The notes under the pieces: generated by a model
Told to the model about the DNA's origin: nothing
Seen by the model: only the letters and a program-made list of their open reading frames with translations
Database searches by the model: none
Shown: positions 16,384 to 23,314 of the stretch, piece after piece
How positions within the stretch are numbered: the first letter of the stretch is position 1
Layout of the letters: every line of letters begins with the position of its first letter
NCBI GenBank assembly: GCA_964458575.1
Contig: CAYWMD010000008.1
Coordinates: 105,552-169,551 of the forward strand
Direction: 5' to 3'
Source of the DNA: CAYWMD01 sp964458575
Lineage (GTDB): Bacteria > Verrucomicrobiota > Verrucomicrobiia > Limisphaerales > JADLHS01
DNA length: 64,000 nt
Program-made: the position numbers and the translations under genes

Positions 16384-16701
16384 TTACGCCTGCGGATTCA
16401 CATACAATGCCTTCAGGACGATGCTGGCAATAGCTAAGGCTACCCAGTCGGCGTGACGAACACCCAAAAACCTCTCCTCAGTTTTCCAAGATCGGAACAG
16501 CAACCCAACGGGAACGCCAATGACGTAACACCAATTCATAAGGATAAAAATCTCAAAGCCATGAACCGAGGTTGGAATCATCGTTGCTTCGCCCGCGATT
16601 ACGACGGTGACCAGTGTGAGCCGGAGCCAGAGCGGAGCGCGTAAGCCAAACTGCAGTGCGCCGATAACCAAGCCCGTCAGAATGATCAACGTCCAACTCA
16701 T
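16384..16701 (-). CDS. Small integral membrane protein of unknown function
   Basis: A 105-residue protein dominated by hydrophobic segments: TLIILTGLVIGALQFGL, LWLRLTLVTVVIAGEATMI, FILMNWCYVIGVPVGLLF and VALAIASIVLKALYV. Four membrane helices are likely. No family is recognised. The clean alternation of hydrophobic and charged loops supports a real gene. Confidence 0.55.
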   Translation of the reverse strand: MSWTLIILTGLVIGALQFGLRAPLWLRLTLVTVVIAGEATMIPTSVHGFEIFILMNWCYVIGVPVGLLFRSWKTEERFLGVRHADWVALAIASIVLKALYVNPQA

Positions 16702-16862
16702 ATCGCCACCTCACAATCGGGTAATAGCCAGCAAACCGGTGCTCTTTGTTGTTGCCTGAGTTCCCGAATAATTTGCCCCGTAACGGAGGTCAACCCATTT
16801 CCGACAGGATGCGGGGATATGCCGCGTCGACGGTGCTCCTGTCGCAGCAACTCCATAGCCCT

Positions 16863-17156
16863 TCATTGCCGCATCTCAAACTCGGCCTGTTTTTTCTTGA
16901 GTATTTCCAATGCCTGCTGCTTGGGAGTGCCTTCGTAAACCAACCTATGGATGTGACTGTCTCCACGTCTATCAACCACGGCAACGAAGATCTCGCCGTG
17001 CTTTTCTTCGAATGAAATCTGCATTGTATTGGTTGGGCCGAGCTGACGAACCGCCTGCAAATTCATCGGAAACGCCGACGATTGTGGCTTGCAACCGACA
17101 TGACTGGTCGATATCCCACAAACAACCGCCAATACGATGCAAAGATGTCTTTTCAT
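16863..17156 (-). CDS. Small exported protein, possible lipoprotein, coupled to GH89
   Basis: A 97-residue protein with a hydrophobic N-terminus (HLCIVLAVVCGISTSHVGC). The Cys at residue 22 sits where a lipobox would be, but the preceding residues (SHV) are a weak match. The remainder is a small mixed alpha/beta domain ending with a charged helix (QQALEILKKKQAEFEMRQ). The start overlaps the GH89 stop by four bases (17153-17156), so it is translated with GH89. It may accompany that enzyme in the periplasm; no function is known. Confidence 0.65.
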   Translation of the reverse strand: MKRHLCIVLAVVCGISTSHVGCKPQSSAFPMNLQAVRQLGPTNTMQISFEEKHGEIFVAVVDRRGDSHIHRLVYEGTPKQQALEILKKKQAEFEMRQ

Positions 17157-19453
17157 TGCTTCATCGCCCCACCGTATTTCTCAAACAGCCGTTGCGCGAC
17201 TGCAACACTGTCTCCCCTCGCTTTCGCACGGTAGCGATCTGATTGCTTCGTCCAGTCGTCTTCGAATTTGAACAACTCCGCGCCGCAGGCGTCGGCGTCG
17301 AACGGTTTGCCGCTTTCAAGCGCTTCCTGTTGGCGTTGGAAAAAGATTTCCCAACGTTTCGCGTAGAAGCCATCAATCAAACCAGACCATTCTTTCCACG
17401 CGTAGTCGCGAAGTTTTTCGCCCTTGCCCCAAAGTGTGAGGATGCGGCGCGCGTTCCATTCCAACTGCGCGCGTTCGGCTGGGGTTTTGCCCCAGCGTTT
17501 GGCGTCTTCCAGCCATTGACCGAGCAGAAATTGATCGGACGTCGCCAGCAATTCGTCGAGGTCGTGCAACAGTTCCAGGAATTCCTTTGATGCGCGGCGA
17601 TAGGCTGCGGCGTCTTTCGCTTCGTATGCAGCCGAAACCTTGTCATACAGACTCGTGGCGTGATTGACCAATGTCTCCCGCGCCACATTCACGAGATCGT
17701 GCCGATACGTCTCCACCCCGCCCAATTCCTTGTGTGCCGCCAGCAACGAACCCCACGCGTCGGCCAGCGCGTCCACCGGATATTGCATTTTCTTCTTTTG
17801 TTTTACCGGAAACGAAATGGCGATTTTCGCCGGCCCCCAGGTCGCTGCGCCGCTCGAATAAATTTTTGTGCGCAGAATTTCCCACGCCTTTTCCGCATCG
17901 GCGTTGGCTTTGCCGTAGCGGAAGTGCGTGTAGTCGCGAACCCAGGATTGGAGGCCTCCTCGTTCTTCTGGTAGGGACGCGTTCCACCGCGTCCGCATCT
18001 TTTCGGAAGTAAGTCTGGGACGCGGGTGGAACGCGTGCCTACCAGGTGTAAGAGGGAGATCAATATCCCCGCGCCACGCGAGTTCGAACATGAGTTCGTA
18101 GAGCAGCGGGTTGTGGCTGAAACCTTCCATCATGAAGCCGACGCCGCGCACGTTTTGGCCCAATGGATCATTGCGGACGGACGGCAGGTCGCGAAATCGC
18201 TCCAATTTGCCGGAAGCGCCCAGAATGGTGTTGTTCCCGAAATTGCAGATGAACGACCAGACCCACGGCTTCCCGTAGAAGCCCTCGGTCTTTTTCCACA
18301 CGGGCCGATGTTCGCAAAACAGGTCGAGCACGATCATGCGATCGTCCGGCACGGAAGTGAGGAACGCTTTGATGCGCTCCTGGTTCGTATTGTTGGTGCG
18401 CTCGGTGTCCCAGAACCGGTGCTGGTTGATGAAGGTCCAGCCTTGCAGCAGCCAAACCGCTTTCGGGTCGGCGTCGGCCATGCTCTGGAAAATCGCGCGA
18501 CCGGCATTCGTGAGATAATTCAAGTCTCCGCTCGGCGGCGTCATTTCGATGAATGAGTCGGCGGCGTAATAATGGTCCGTGCCAAAGAGCTTGGTTTGTT
18601 CCTCGATCCAGGCTTGGCCGATTTTTTGGAAGAGCGGGTCAACGGGATCGAGCATCCACGTATCGAACTCAATCCAACGAATGCTGTGCGCCTTCGTGCC
18701 GGGGAATTTCTTCAGCAACGCTTCGGGCGTGTGGCCGGTGAAACCTTGCAAGATCGGCGTCATGCCCAGTTCACGTTCGCGGGCGAGAATGTTCTTTCCC
18801 AACTCGACGTGGCGCGGAATCCAGCTTTTCGGCAACGGTCCGCCCCAGCCGTCGAGGCAACCCATCCAGCCAAACGGCAGATACGGCGGTCCGGCGAGAA
18901 ACGCCTCGATGTCGGCATCCGCGACGCCGAAGCGCCGGCACACCGCCTGCCAAACGGCTTCCTGTCCAGTGACGGCGAGCGGTTGGTTGATGCCGTTGAG
19001 CGCCATCCAGTCAATGTGCCGCTCCCACTGCGCCCAATCCCACCACGACATCGAGTAGGAGAATGTGCAGTAGTTGAAGAAGTAGCGTGACGCGGCCCAG
19101 GCGCTCATGCGGAATTTCTCCGGCACGACGGGCAGCGGCTTGGGCAGATTCATCTGCGAGCCGTTGAGCGACACGCTGCAATGGCAGTAATACTTGAGAT
19201 ACCAGTTCAACCCGACCGCCATCGAAAGCGCGGAGTTGCCGCGAATCACGGTTTTGCCGTCACGGCTTTCGAGTTCAAACACGTCCTTGCCGGCGTCGGC
19301 GGGGATTTGCTCAAAGCGAATCGCGCTGCCCGCGCGGCCCATGATGCGTTTGGCCAGCGACGCCGCGGCCTGTTCAGGTGGCGTGGCGGCGTATGTGGCG
19401 GTTGAAAAAAGAATGATGGCGAGAGCGCCGGCGAAAAAGAAAAACCGTTTCAT
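17153..19453 (-). CDS. Alpha-N-acetylglucosaminidase (GH89/NAGLU family) with an in-frame palindromic insert
   Basis: A 766-residue exported enzyme starting with a signal peptide (MKRFFFFAGALAIILFSTAT). The N-terminal NAGLU domain is followed by the TIM barrel. Two candidate catalytic glutamates are visible in SFIEMTPPSGD (matching NEMQPP of human NAGLU) and GVGFMMEGFSHN (matching the EG of the second acid). The C-terminal helical domain begins QSWVRDYTHFRYGKA. It should release alpha-linked GlcNAc from glycans in the periplasm. Between DIDL and QSWVRDY there are about 35 extra residues (PLTPGRHAFHPRPRL... NASLPEERGGL) encoded by a palindromic repeat at 17956-18058; family members run straight through there. 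The ATG at 19453 is chosen over an upstream one because it begins the signal peptide. Confidence 0.93.
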   Translation of the reverse strand: MKRFFFFAGALAIILFSTATYAATPPEQAAASLAKRIMGRAGSAIRFEQIPADAGKDVFELESRDGKTVIRGNSALSMAVGLNWYLKYYCHCSVSLNGSQMNLPKPLPVVPEKFRMSAWAASRYFFNYCTFSYSMSWWDWAQWERHIDWMALNGINQPLAVTGQEAVWQAVCRRFGVADADIEAFLAGPPYLPFGWMGCLDGWGGPLPKSWIPRHVELGKNILARERELGMTPILQGFTGHTPEALLKKFPGTKAHSIRWIEFDTWMLDPVDPLFQKIGQAWIEEQTKLFGTDHYYAADSFIEMTPPSGDLNYLTNAGRAIFQSMADADPKAVWLLQGWTFINQHRFWDTERTNNTNQERIKAFLTSVPDDRMIVLDLFCEHRPVWKKTEGFYGKPWVWSFICNFGNNTILGASGKLERFRDLPSVRNDPLGQNVRGVGFMMEGFSHNPLLYELMFELAWRGDIDLPLTPGRHAFHPRPRLTSEKMRTRWNASLPEERGGLQSWVRDYTHFRYGKANADAEKAWEILRTKIYSSGAATWGPAKIAISFPVKQKKKMQYPVDALADAWGSLLAAHKELGGVETYRHDLVNVARETLVNHATSLYDKVSAAYEAKDAAAYRRASKEFLELLHDLDELLATSDQFLLGQWLEDAKRWGKTPAERAQLEWNARRILTLWGKGEKLRDYAWKEWSGLIDGFYAKRWEIFFQRQQEALESGKPFDADACGAELFKFEDDWTKQSDRYRAKARGDSVAVAQRLFEKYGGAMKQ
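17956..18058. repeat. In-frame palindromic element inside GH89 (class H)
   Basis: Near-perfect inverted arms CTGGTAGGGACGCGTTCCAC (from 17968) and GTGGAACGCGTGCCTACCAG (to 18045) differ by one base. A second pairing inside (CGCGTCC with GGACGCG) follows, around a 20-odd base loop. Weaker inverted similarity extends outward to CTCC... and ...GGAG, giving an element of about 103 bases. It adds about 35 codons to the GH89 gene without breaking the frame. Confidence 0.92.
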
Positions 19454-19527
19454 AAACCCGATCCCACGGTGGCAAAATGTCAATCGCTTGTCTATCCGGG
19501 TTTGAAGCCGGGTAAATTTTCGCGCGA

Positions 19528-19676
19528 CTCTCCCTCCCCCTGATTCTCTCCCGCTGGGAGAGGGTCAGCCATCGTCCGTCTCGTTTTTGTCAGTGACCGT
19601 CCGGAAAATCCCGCCCGGCGTATTGTTGTGAGACTGGAAACGATCCTCCCCGCGGGAGAGGGACGGGAGAATTCTG
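19528..19676. repeat. MITE-like element, copy 1 (class F, CTCTCCC...GGGAGAG)
   Basis: The element begins TCTCCCTCCCCCTGATTCTC and ends GCGGGAGAGGGACGGGAGA, forming imperfect terminal inverted repeats. Each end is itself hairpin-like (CTCTCCCGCTGGGAGAGGG). The interior holds GACCGTCCGGAAAATCCCG at 19595-19613, which matches copy 2 at 33092-33110 in 17 of 19 bases. It fills most of the gap upstream of GH89 and rpmE. Confidence 0.8.
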
Positions 19677-19826
19677 GTCGCGCTACTGGTCCACGCCAAA
19701 ACTCACCCACAATTGACCGTCACTTCCAATCACACCCACAGGCCAGATGCCGAAATCCAACCAATCGAAACGGCCAAAATTCCGGCTTGTCATCCCGCGC
19801 CCAGTTGCTAGGTTATGCGGCCTTTT

Positions 19827-20072
19827 ATGAAAGCAGACATTCATCCGAAATATGTGGATGCCGAAATCCGTTGCGCCTGCGGCAACGTGATTAAGACCCG
19901 CTCCACCAAGTCCACCATCATTGTGGGCATTTGCAACGTGTGCCACCCCTTTTACACCGGACAACAGAAGTTCGTGGACACCGCCGGCCGCGTGGACAAG
20001 TTCCAGCAGCGCGCCGCCAAGACCCAGGCGGCCCAGGCGGCCCTCGCGGCCACCAAGAAAAAGAAGAAGTAG
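19827..20072 (+). CDS. rpmE: 50S ribosomal protein L31
   Basis: An 81-residue ribosomal protein with the signature MKADIHPKY at the start and CACG...CNVCHPFYTGQQKFVD. The cysteines mark the zinc-binding (C+) type of L31. It bridges the large and small subunits. The C-terminus is a longer Lys/Ala-rich tail (AAKTQAAQAALAATKKKKK) that probably contacts rRNA. The ATG at 19827 is the family start; an ATG twelve bases upstream is in frame but unlikely. prfA follows, a neighbour often seen with rpmE in bacteria. Confidence 0.96.
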   Translation: MKADIHPKYVDAEIRCACGNVIKTRSTKSTIIVGICNVCHPFYTGQQKFVDTAGRVDKFQQRAAKTQAAQAALAATKKKKK

Positions 20073-20087
20073 CTCGTTTCCGCTTTG

Positions 20088-20130
20088 CCGCCCGCTCTCC
20101 CGTTCCGACGGGGCAGCGGGCGGTTGCTTT
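20088..20130 (+). terminator. Intrinsic terminator after rpmE
   Basis: Stem CCGCCCGCT (20088-20096) pairs with AGCGGGCGG (20115-20123); further pairing CCCG/CGGG lies inside the loop. It is followed by TTGCTTTTTT. The position 15 bases after the rpmE stop suits a rho-independent terminator. Confidence 0.8.
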
Positions 20131-20138
20131 TTTCCGTG

Positions 20139-20200
20139 GCTGCGTTCGTGAGAACGCGGCTGGCTTGAATGGGATTTGCCGCGCTCTCACGAGCCGCAGC
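20139..20200. repeat. Inverted-pair hairpin element (class C) in the prfA leader
   Basis: Arm one at 20139-20160 contains hairpin GCGTTC-GTGA-GAACGC; arm two at 20178-20200 (GCCGCGCTCTCACGAGCCGC) is its diverged reverse complement with a GCGCTC/GAGC(C)GC stem. The arms can also pair with each other. The element ends eleven bases before the prfA ATG, so it would be transcribed into the prfA leader. A related half-element is inside waaF at 56323-56350. Confidence 0.82.
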
Positions 20201-20210
20201 TATAACGAAA

Positions 20211-21290
20211 ATGGATCTCCGTCCGCACATCGAAAAATTTTCCCGGCGCTTTGCCGAAGTCGAAGCCGCCTTGAGCGACCCCAAGGCGTTCGATAATCCG
20301 CAACGCGCCCAGGAACTCGGCAAGGAATACGCCCGGTTGAAGGACCTCGTGGCGGCAGGCGGCGCTTACCTCAGGACGCTCGCGCAGCTCGACGACAACC
20401 GCGCGCTGCTCCAGACCGAGCCGGCGGATTCGGAAATGGCCGTGCTCGCGAAAGAGGAAATTGCCCGGCTTGAAGCGGAGGAAAAACGTCTCGCGCTGGA
20501 ATTGCAGCGCGGTCTCGTTCCGCCCAACCCGACCGATTCCCGCAACACGATCGTCGAAATCCGCGCGGGCGCCGGCGGTTCGGAATCTGCGCTGTTCGCC
20601 GCCGATCTTTACCGCATGTATTGCCGCTACGCCGAAGGCCGCCGGTGGAAGGTGGAAACGCTGGATTCCAATCCCTCCGATCTGGGCGGCTTCAAGGAGA
20701 TCATCTTCGAAATCACCGGCACGGATGTTTACAAACGGCTCAAACACGAAAGCGGCGTGCATCGTGTTCAGCGGGTACCGGCGACCGAAGCACAGGGCCG
20801 CATCCACACCAGCACCGTGACCGTTGCCGTCCTGCCCGAAGCTGAAGAGGTGGACATCGAAATCAAACCCGACGAAATCGAGATCAACGTCTGCCGGGCG
20901 TCCGGCAAGGGTGGTCAGGGGGTAAACACCACGGATTCCGCCGTGCAAATTCAGCACAAGCCCACCGGCCTCATCGTGCGTTGCGCCGACGAGCGCTCGC
21001 AAATCAAGAACCGCGCGAAGGCCATGACCGTTTTGCGCTCGCGCCTGCTGGAACGCAAGATCGCCGAGGAAAACGCCAAATACGCCGCGCAACGCAAAGA
21101 CCAGGTCGGCACGGGCGAACGCAGTGAAAAAATCCGCACCTACAATTTCCCGCAGAACCGCGTGACCGACCACCGCATTGAAGTCACGCTCTACAACCTG
21201 GCGAACTTCGTGGAAGGCGACCTGGATCCGTTGCTGGACCCGCTGATGACACATGAATTGGAGGAAAAGCTGGCCAGTCTGACGTTGTGA
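20211..21290 (+). CDS. prfA: Peptide chain release factor 1
   Basis: A 359-residue protein, normal RF1 length. The PAT codon-recognition motif (HRVQRVPATEAQGRIHTS) marks RF1, which reads UAA and UAG; RF2 has SPF. The GGQ catalytic loop is in SGKGGQGVNTTDSAVQ and releases the peptide in the ribosome. The ATG at 20211 (MDLRPHIEKFSRRF) is the canonical start. An upstream in-frame ATG at 20169 lies within the hairpin repeat and is not favoured. Confidence 0.97.
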   Translation: MDLRPHIEKFSRRFAEVEAALSDPKAFDNPQRAQELGKEYARLKDLVAAGGAYLRTLAQLDDNRALLQTEPADSEMAVLAKEEIARLEAEEKRLALELQRGLVPPNPTDSRNTIVEIRAGAGGSESALFAADLYRMYCRYAEGRRWKVETLDSNPSDLGGFKEIIFEITGTDVYKRLKHESGVHRVQRVPATEAQGRIHTSTVTVAVLPEAEEVDIEIKPDEIEINVCRASGKGGQGVNTTDSAVQIQHKPTGLIVRCADERSQIKNRAKAMTVLRSRLLERKIAEENAKYAAQRKDQVGTGERSEKIRTYNFPQNRVTDHRIEVTLYNLANFVEGDLDPLLDPLMTHELEEKLASLTL

Positions 21291-21302
21291 TTTCTTCTTC
21301 AT

Positions 21303-21350
21303 CTTAATCGTAATCTTGCTCTTAATCCGCTTTGAGAGATTACGATTAAG
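21303..21350. repeat. 14-bp perfect inverted repeat after prfA
   Basis: CTTAATCGTAATCT (21303-21316) and AGATTACGATTAAG (21337-21350) are perfect inverted copies separated by 20 bases. Both are surrounded by more TTAATC/GATTAAG words. The pair could act as a terminator for prfA, but there is no clear T-run. Similar ATTAAG-type words occur at 33249-33274. Confidence 0.65.
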
Positions 21351-21374
21351 AGAAAGATCAAGATTAAGAACCCC

Positions 21375-21947
21375 ATGAACCCCAAAGGACTCATCTTCGA
21401 TTGCGACGGAACGCTGGTTGACACCATGCCCATGCACTATCGCGCCTGGCAGAAAATCGCCGCGAAGCATGGACTGCATTTCCCGGAAGACCGGTTCTAT
21501 GCCCTCGGCGGTGTGCCATCGCGTGACATCGCGAAAATGCTGGCGGCGGAACAGGGCATCCCGCTCGACAATCTGGCGGTCGCGAAAGAAAAGGAAGTCG
21601 AGTATCTGGCGCTCATCGAACAAGTCGAACCGATCCATTCCATCGTCGCCATTGCGCGCGAGCATCACGGCAAGATTCCAATGGCGGTCGCCTCCGGCGG
21701 GACACATCGCGTCATCAAGCAGGTCCTGACCAAACTCGGCATCCGCCATTTGTTTGACGCCATCGTGACCAGCGAGGACGTGGTGAATCAAAAGCCTGCG
21801 CCGGACATTTTCCTCGAAGCCGCCTGCCGCATTGGGATCGAGCCGCAATTCTGCCGCGCCTATGAAGACACGGATTTGGGCATGCAAGCCATTCGTTCAG
21901 CAGGGATGGATGCGGTGGACGTGAGGGAGATGCTCCTGAAACGTTGA
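21375..21947 (+). CDS. HAD-superfamily phosphatase/beta-phosphoglucomutase-like (YqaB type)
   Basis: A 190-residue protein. Motif I is DCDGTLVDTMPMHYRAW, the cap includes LGGVPSRDIAKMLAAEQG, motif II is VASGGTH, and motif IV is YEDTDLGMQAIRSAGMDAVDV. The last motif is typical of YqaB-like fructose-1-phosphate phosphatases and small sugar phosphatases of the beta-phosphoglucomutase group. It likely dephosphorylates a sugar phosphate in the cytosol. Its stop is directly next to the stop of a proC fragment on the other strand. Confidence 0.88.
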   Translation: MNPKGLIFDCDGTLVDTMPMHYRAWQKIAAKHGLHFPEDRFYALGGVPSRDIAKMLAAEQGIPLDNLAVAKEKEVEYLALIEQVEPIHSIVAIAREHHGKIPMAVASGGTHRVIKQVLTKLGIRHLFDAIVTSEDVVNQKPAPDIFLEAACRIGIEPQFCRAYEDTDLGMQAIRSAGMDAVDVREMLLKR

Positions 21948-22117
21948 TCACGCAAAACCGAGTTTCTTCGATTTCGTCGTTGCCGCGGCCACGGCGCTCA
22001 TCACGGTGCCGCGCAGCTTTTCCCTCTCCAGTTCGTGCCGGCCCTCGATGGTCGTGCCGCCGGGGCTGGTGAGCTGATCCCTGAGTGCGCCGGCAACGGT
22101 CTGAGTGATGTGGGCGG
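21948..22117 (-). pseudogene. 3' remnant of proC (pyrroline-5-carboxylate reductase)
   Basis: Reading the minus strand from about 22117 to the TGA at 21948-21950 gives PAHITQTVAGALRDQLTS, PGGTTIEGRHELEREKL, then RGTVMSAVAAATTKSKKLGF. This is the conserved C-terminal dimerisation domain of ProC (the SPGGTTI signature), about 55 residues. The upstream 80 percent of the gene is absent and replaced by sequence leading to the next gene. No start codon serves the piece, so it is a deletion remnant; a complete proC would be expected elsewhere. Confidence 0.82.
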
Positions 22118-22190
22118 GACGACTTCTGGCAGTTGCTGCGATTGCTTTGCAGGTTGATCCGCGGTAATAAGAGGCCGAAAATCGCTGCCC

Positions 22191-23075
22191 ATGAATCTAT
22201 CTGCCTTTGTTTTCGCGCTCGCGGTGGTGCTTGATGCCGCCAGTACCGAGCCAGCGCCGGTTGTCTCTGCCGCCGCTGACACAAGCAACACGGAACGCTC
22301 CACCCTGCGCGACCGCTTCTGGATCTGGTCGCACGTTGCGGGTTCTTACAAAGGCGTTTTTGGCCTGCCCGATTCGCGGATGACGCCCGTCGAAGGTGCG
22401 GTTTATCTCGACGTGCCCAATGTGCTCTTCATCCGCTTCCACGAGAAACCGGAGATTCCCTTTGATCAGCACGCCATCGCCTTCCGGCCGTTCAAGCGCG
22501 TCGTGTGGTCGTTGGTCGGGGCCAGCGGGCAAACCAGCGACGACGAAAGAAAGCACGTGCTCGAATTGCCCAACCGTTTCCCCAACATCACCGGTTTCGT
22601 CATGGACGATTTCTTCCGCGAAAAAGGGCCAACCGGCTCACTCTCGGTCGAACAACTTAAGGACCTGCGAAGCCGATTGGTTATTGGCGGGAAGAAGCGC
22701 GACCTTTACGTCGTCTTGTATCAGCATCAACTTGGATTTCCGGTGACCAAACACCTGGACCTGTGCGACAAGATCACGTTCTGGACCTGGAAAGCCGAGG
22801 ACCTCGGCAAACTGGAGTCGTCCTTCGAGCGATTGGAAAAGCTCGCGCCGAAGCAGGCCAAGCTCCTCGGCTGTTACCTGTGGGACTTCGGCACGCGGAA
22901 GACGATGCCGCTGGACTTGATGAAGAAACAGTGCGAAGTCGGACGGCGTTGGCTGAAAGAAGGCCGCATCGAGGGTATGATTTTCCTGGGCAGCAACGTC
23001 TGCGATCTCGAACTGGAGACGGTCGAGTGGACGCGGAAGTGGATTGCGGAAGTCGGTTCGGAACCGTTGCGTTAA
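22191..23075 (+). CDS. Secreted protein of unknown function (TIM-barrel-like)
   Basis: A 294-residue protein with an N-terminal export signal (NLSAFVFALAVVLDAASTEPA). The body has patterns seen in glycoside-hydrolase-like TIM barrels: RFWIWSHVAGSYKG, NITGFVMDDFFRE, LYVVLYQHQLG, ITFWTWKAEDL and GCYLWDFGTRK. Acidic residues in VMDDFF and LWDFG could be catalytic, but I do not recognise a named family. It lies two genes from GH89 and just before a sialidase-like gene, so a part in glycan breakdown is plausible. Confidence 0.65.
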   Translation: MNLSAFVFALAVVLDAASTEPAPVVSAAADTSNTERSTLRDRFWIWSHVAGSYKGVFGLPDSRMTPVEGAVYLDVPNVLFIRFHEKPEIPFDQHAIAFRPFKRVVWSLVGASGQTSDDERKHVLELPNRFPNITGFVMDDFFREKGPTGSLSVEQLKDLRSRLVIGGKKRDLYVVLYQHQLGFPVTKHLDLCDKITFWTWKAEDLGKLESSFERLEKLAPKQAKLLGCYLWDFGTRKTMPLDLMKKQCEVGRRWLKEGRIEGMIFLGSNVCDLELETVEWTRKWIAEVGSEPLR

Positions 23076-23195
23076 TCCGGCAAAGAAGTTGACCCGTGGT
23101 AGCGAGAGCCGGAAAATCATCAACTGTGAATCCGGCGCAAAATCATTTGGCTACAGTGCCAGTTTCAAGCCCCGTCACGTTCTGCGAAGATTTTT

Positions 23196-23309
23196 CCGGA
23201 GCGCGGCTTGTCCCAAGCCTCCGCAGCCACGATGGCGGGCTGGTCCCCAATTCGGAAGCCGGCCCCACGCATAGCAACGCGCTGCGAGTTGGGACAACTC
23301 GCGCTCCGG
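23196..23309. repeat. Inverted-pair hairpin element (class B), copy 1
   Basis: Arm one starts CCGGAGCGCGGCTTGTCCCA at 23196; arm two ends GGGACAACTCGCGCTCCGG at 23309. The arms are inverted repeats of each other with different but internally paired stems (GGCTT/AAGCC versus GCGAGTT/AACTCGC). The loops, GTCCC and GGGAC, are reverse complements. About 55 bases of unrelated sequence separate the arms. It ends five bases before the likely start of the sialidase-like gene. Confidence 0.88.
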
Positions 23310-23314
23310 TTTGG

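Noticed and set aside
20187..21887. 566-codon open frame on the minus strand
   Set aside because: Antisense to prfA and the HAD gene, both of which are clear; the translation is a shadow.
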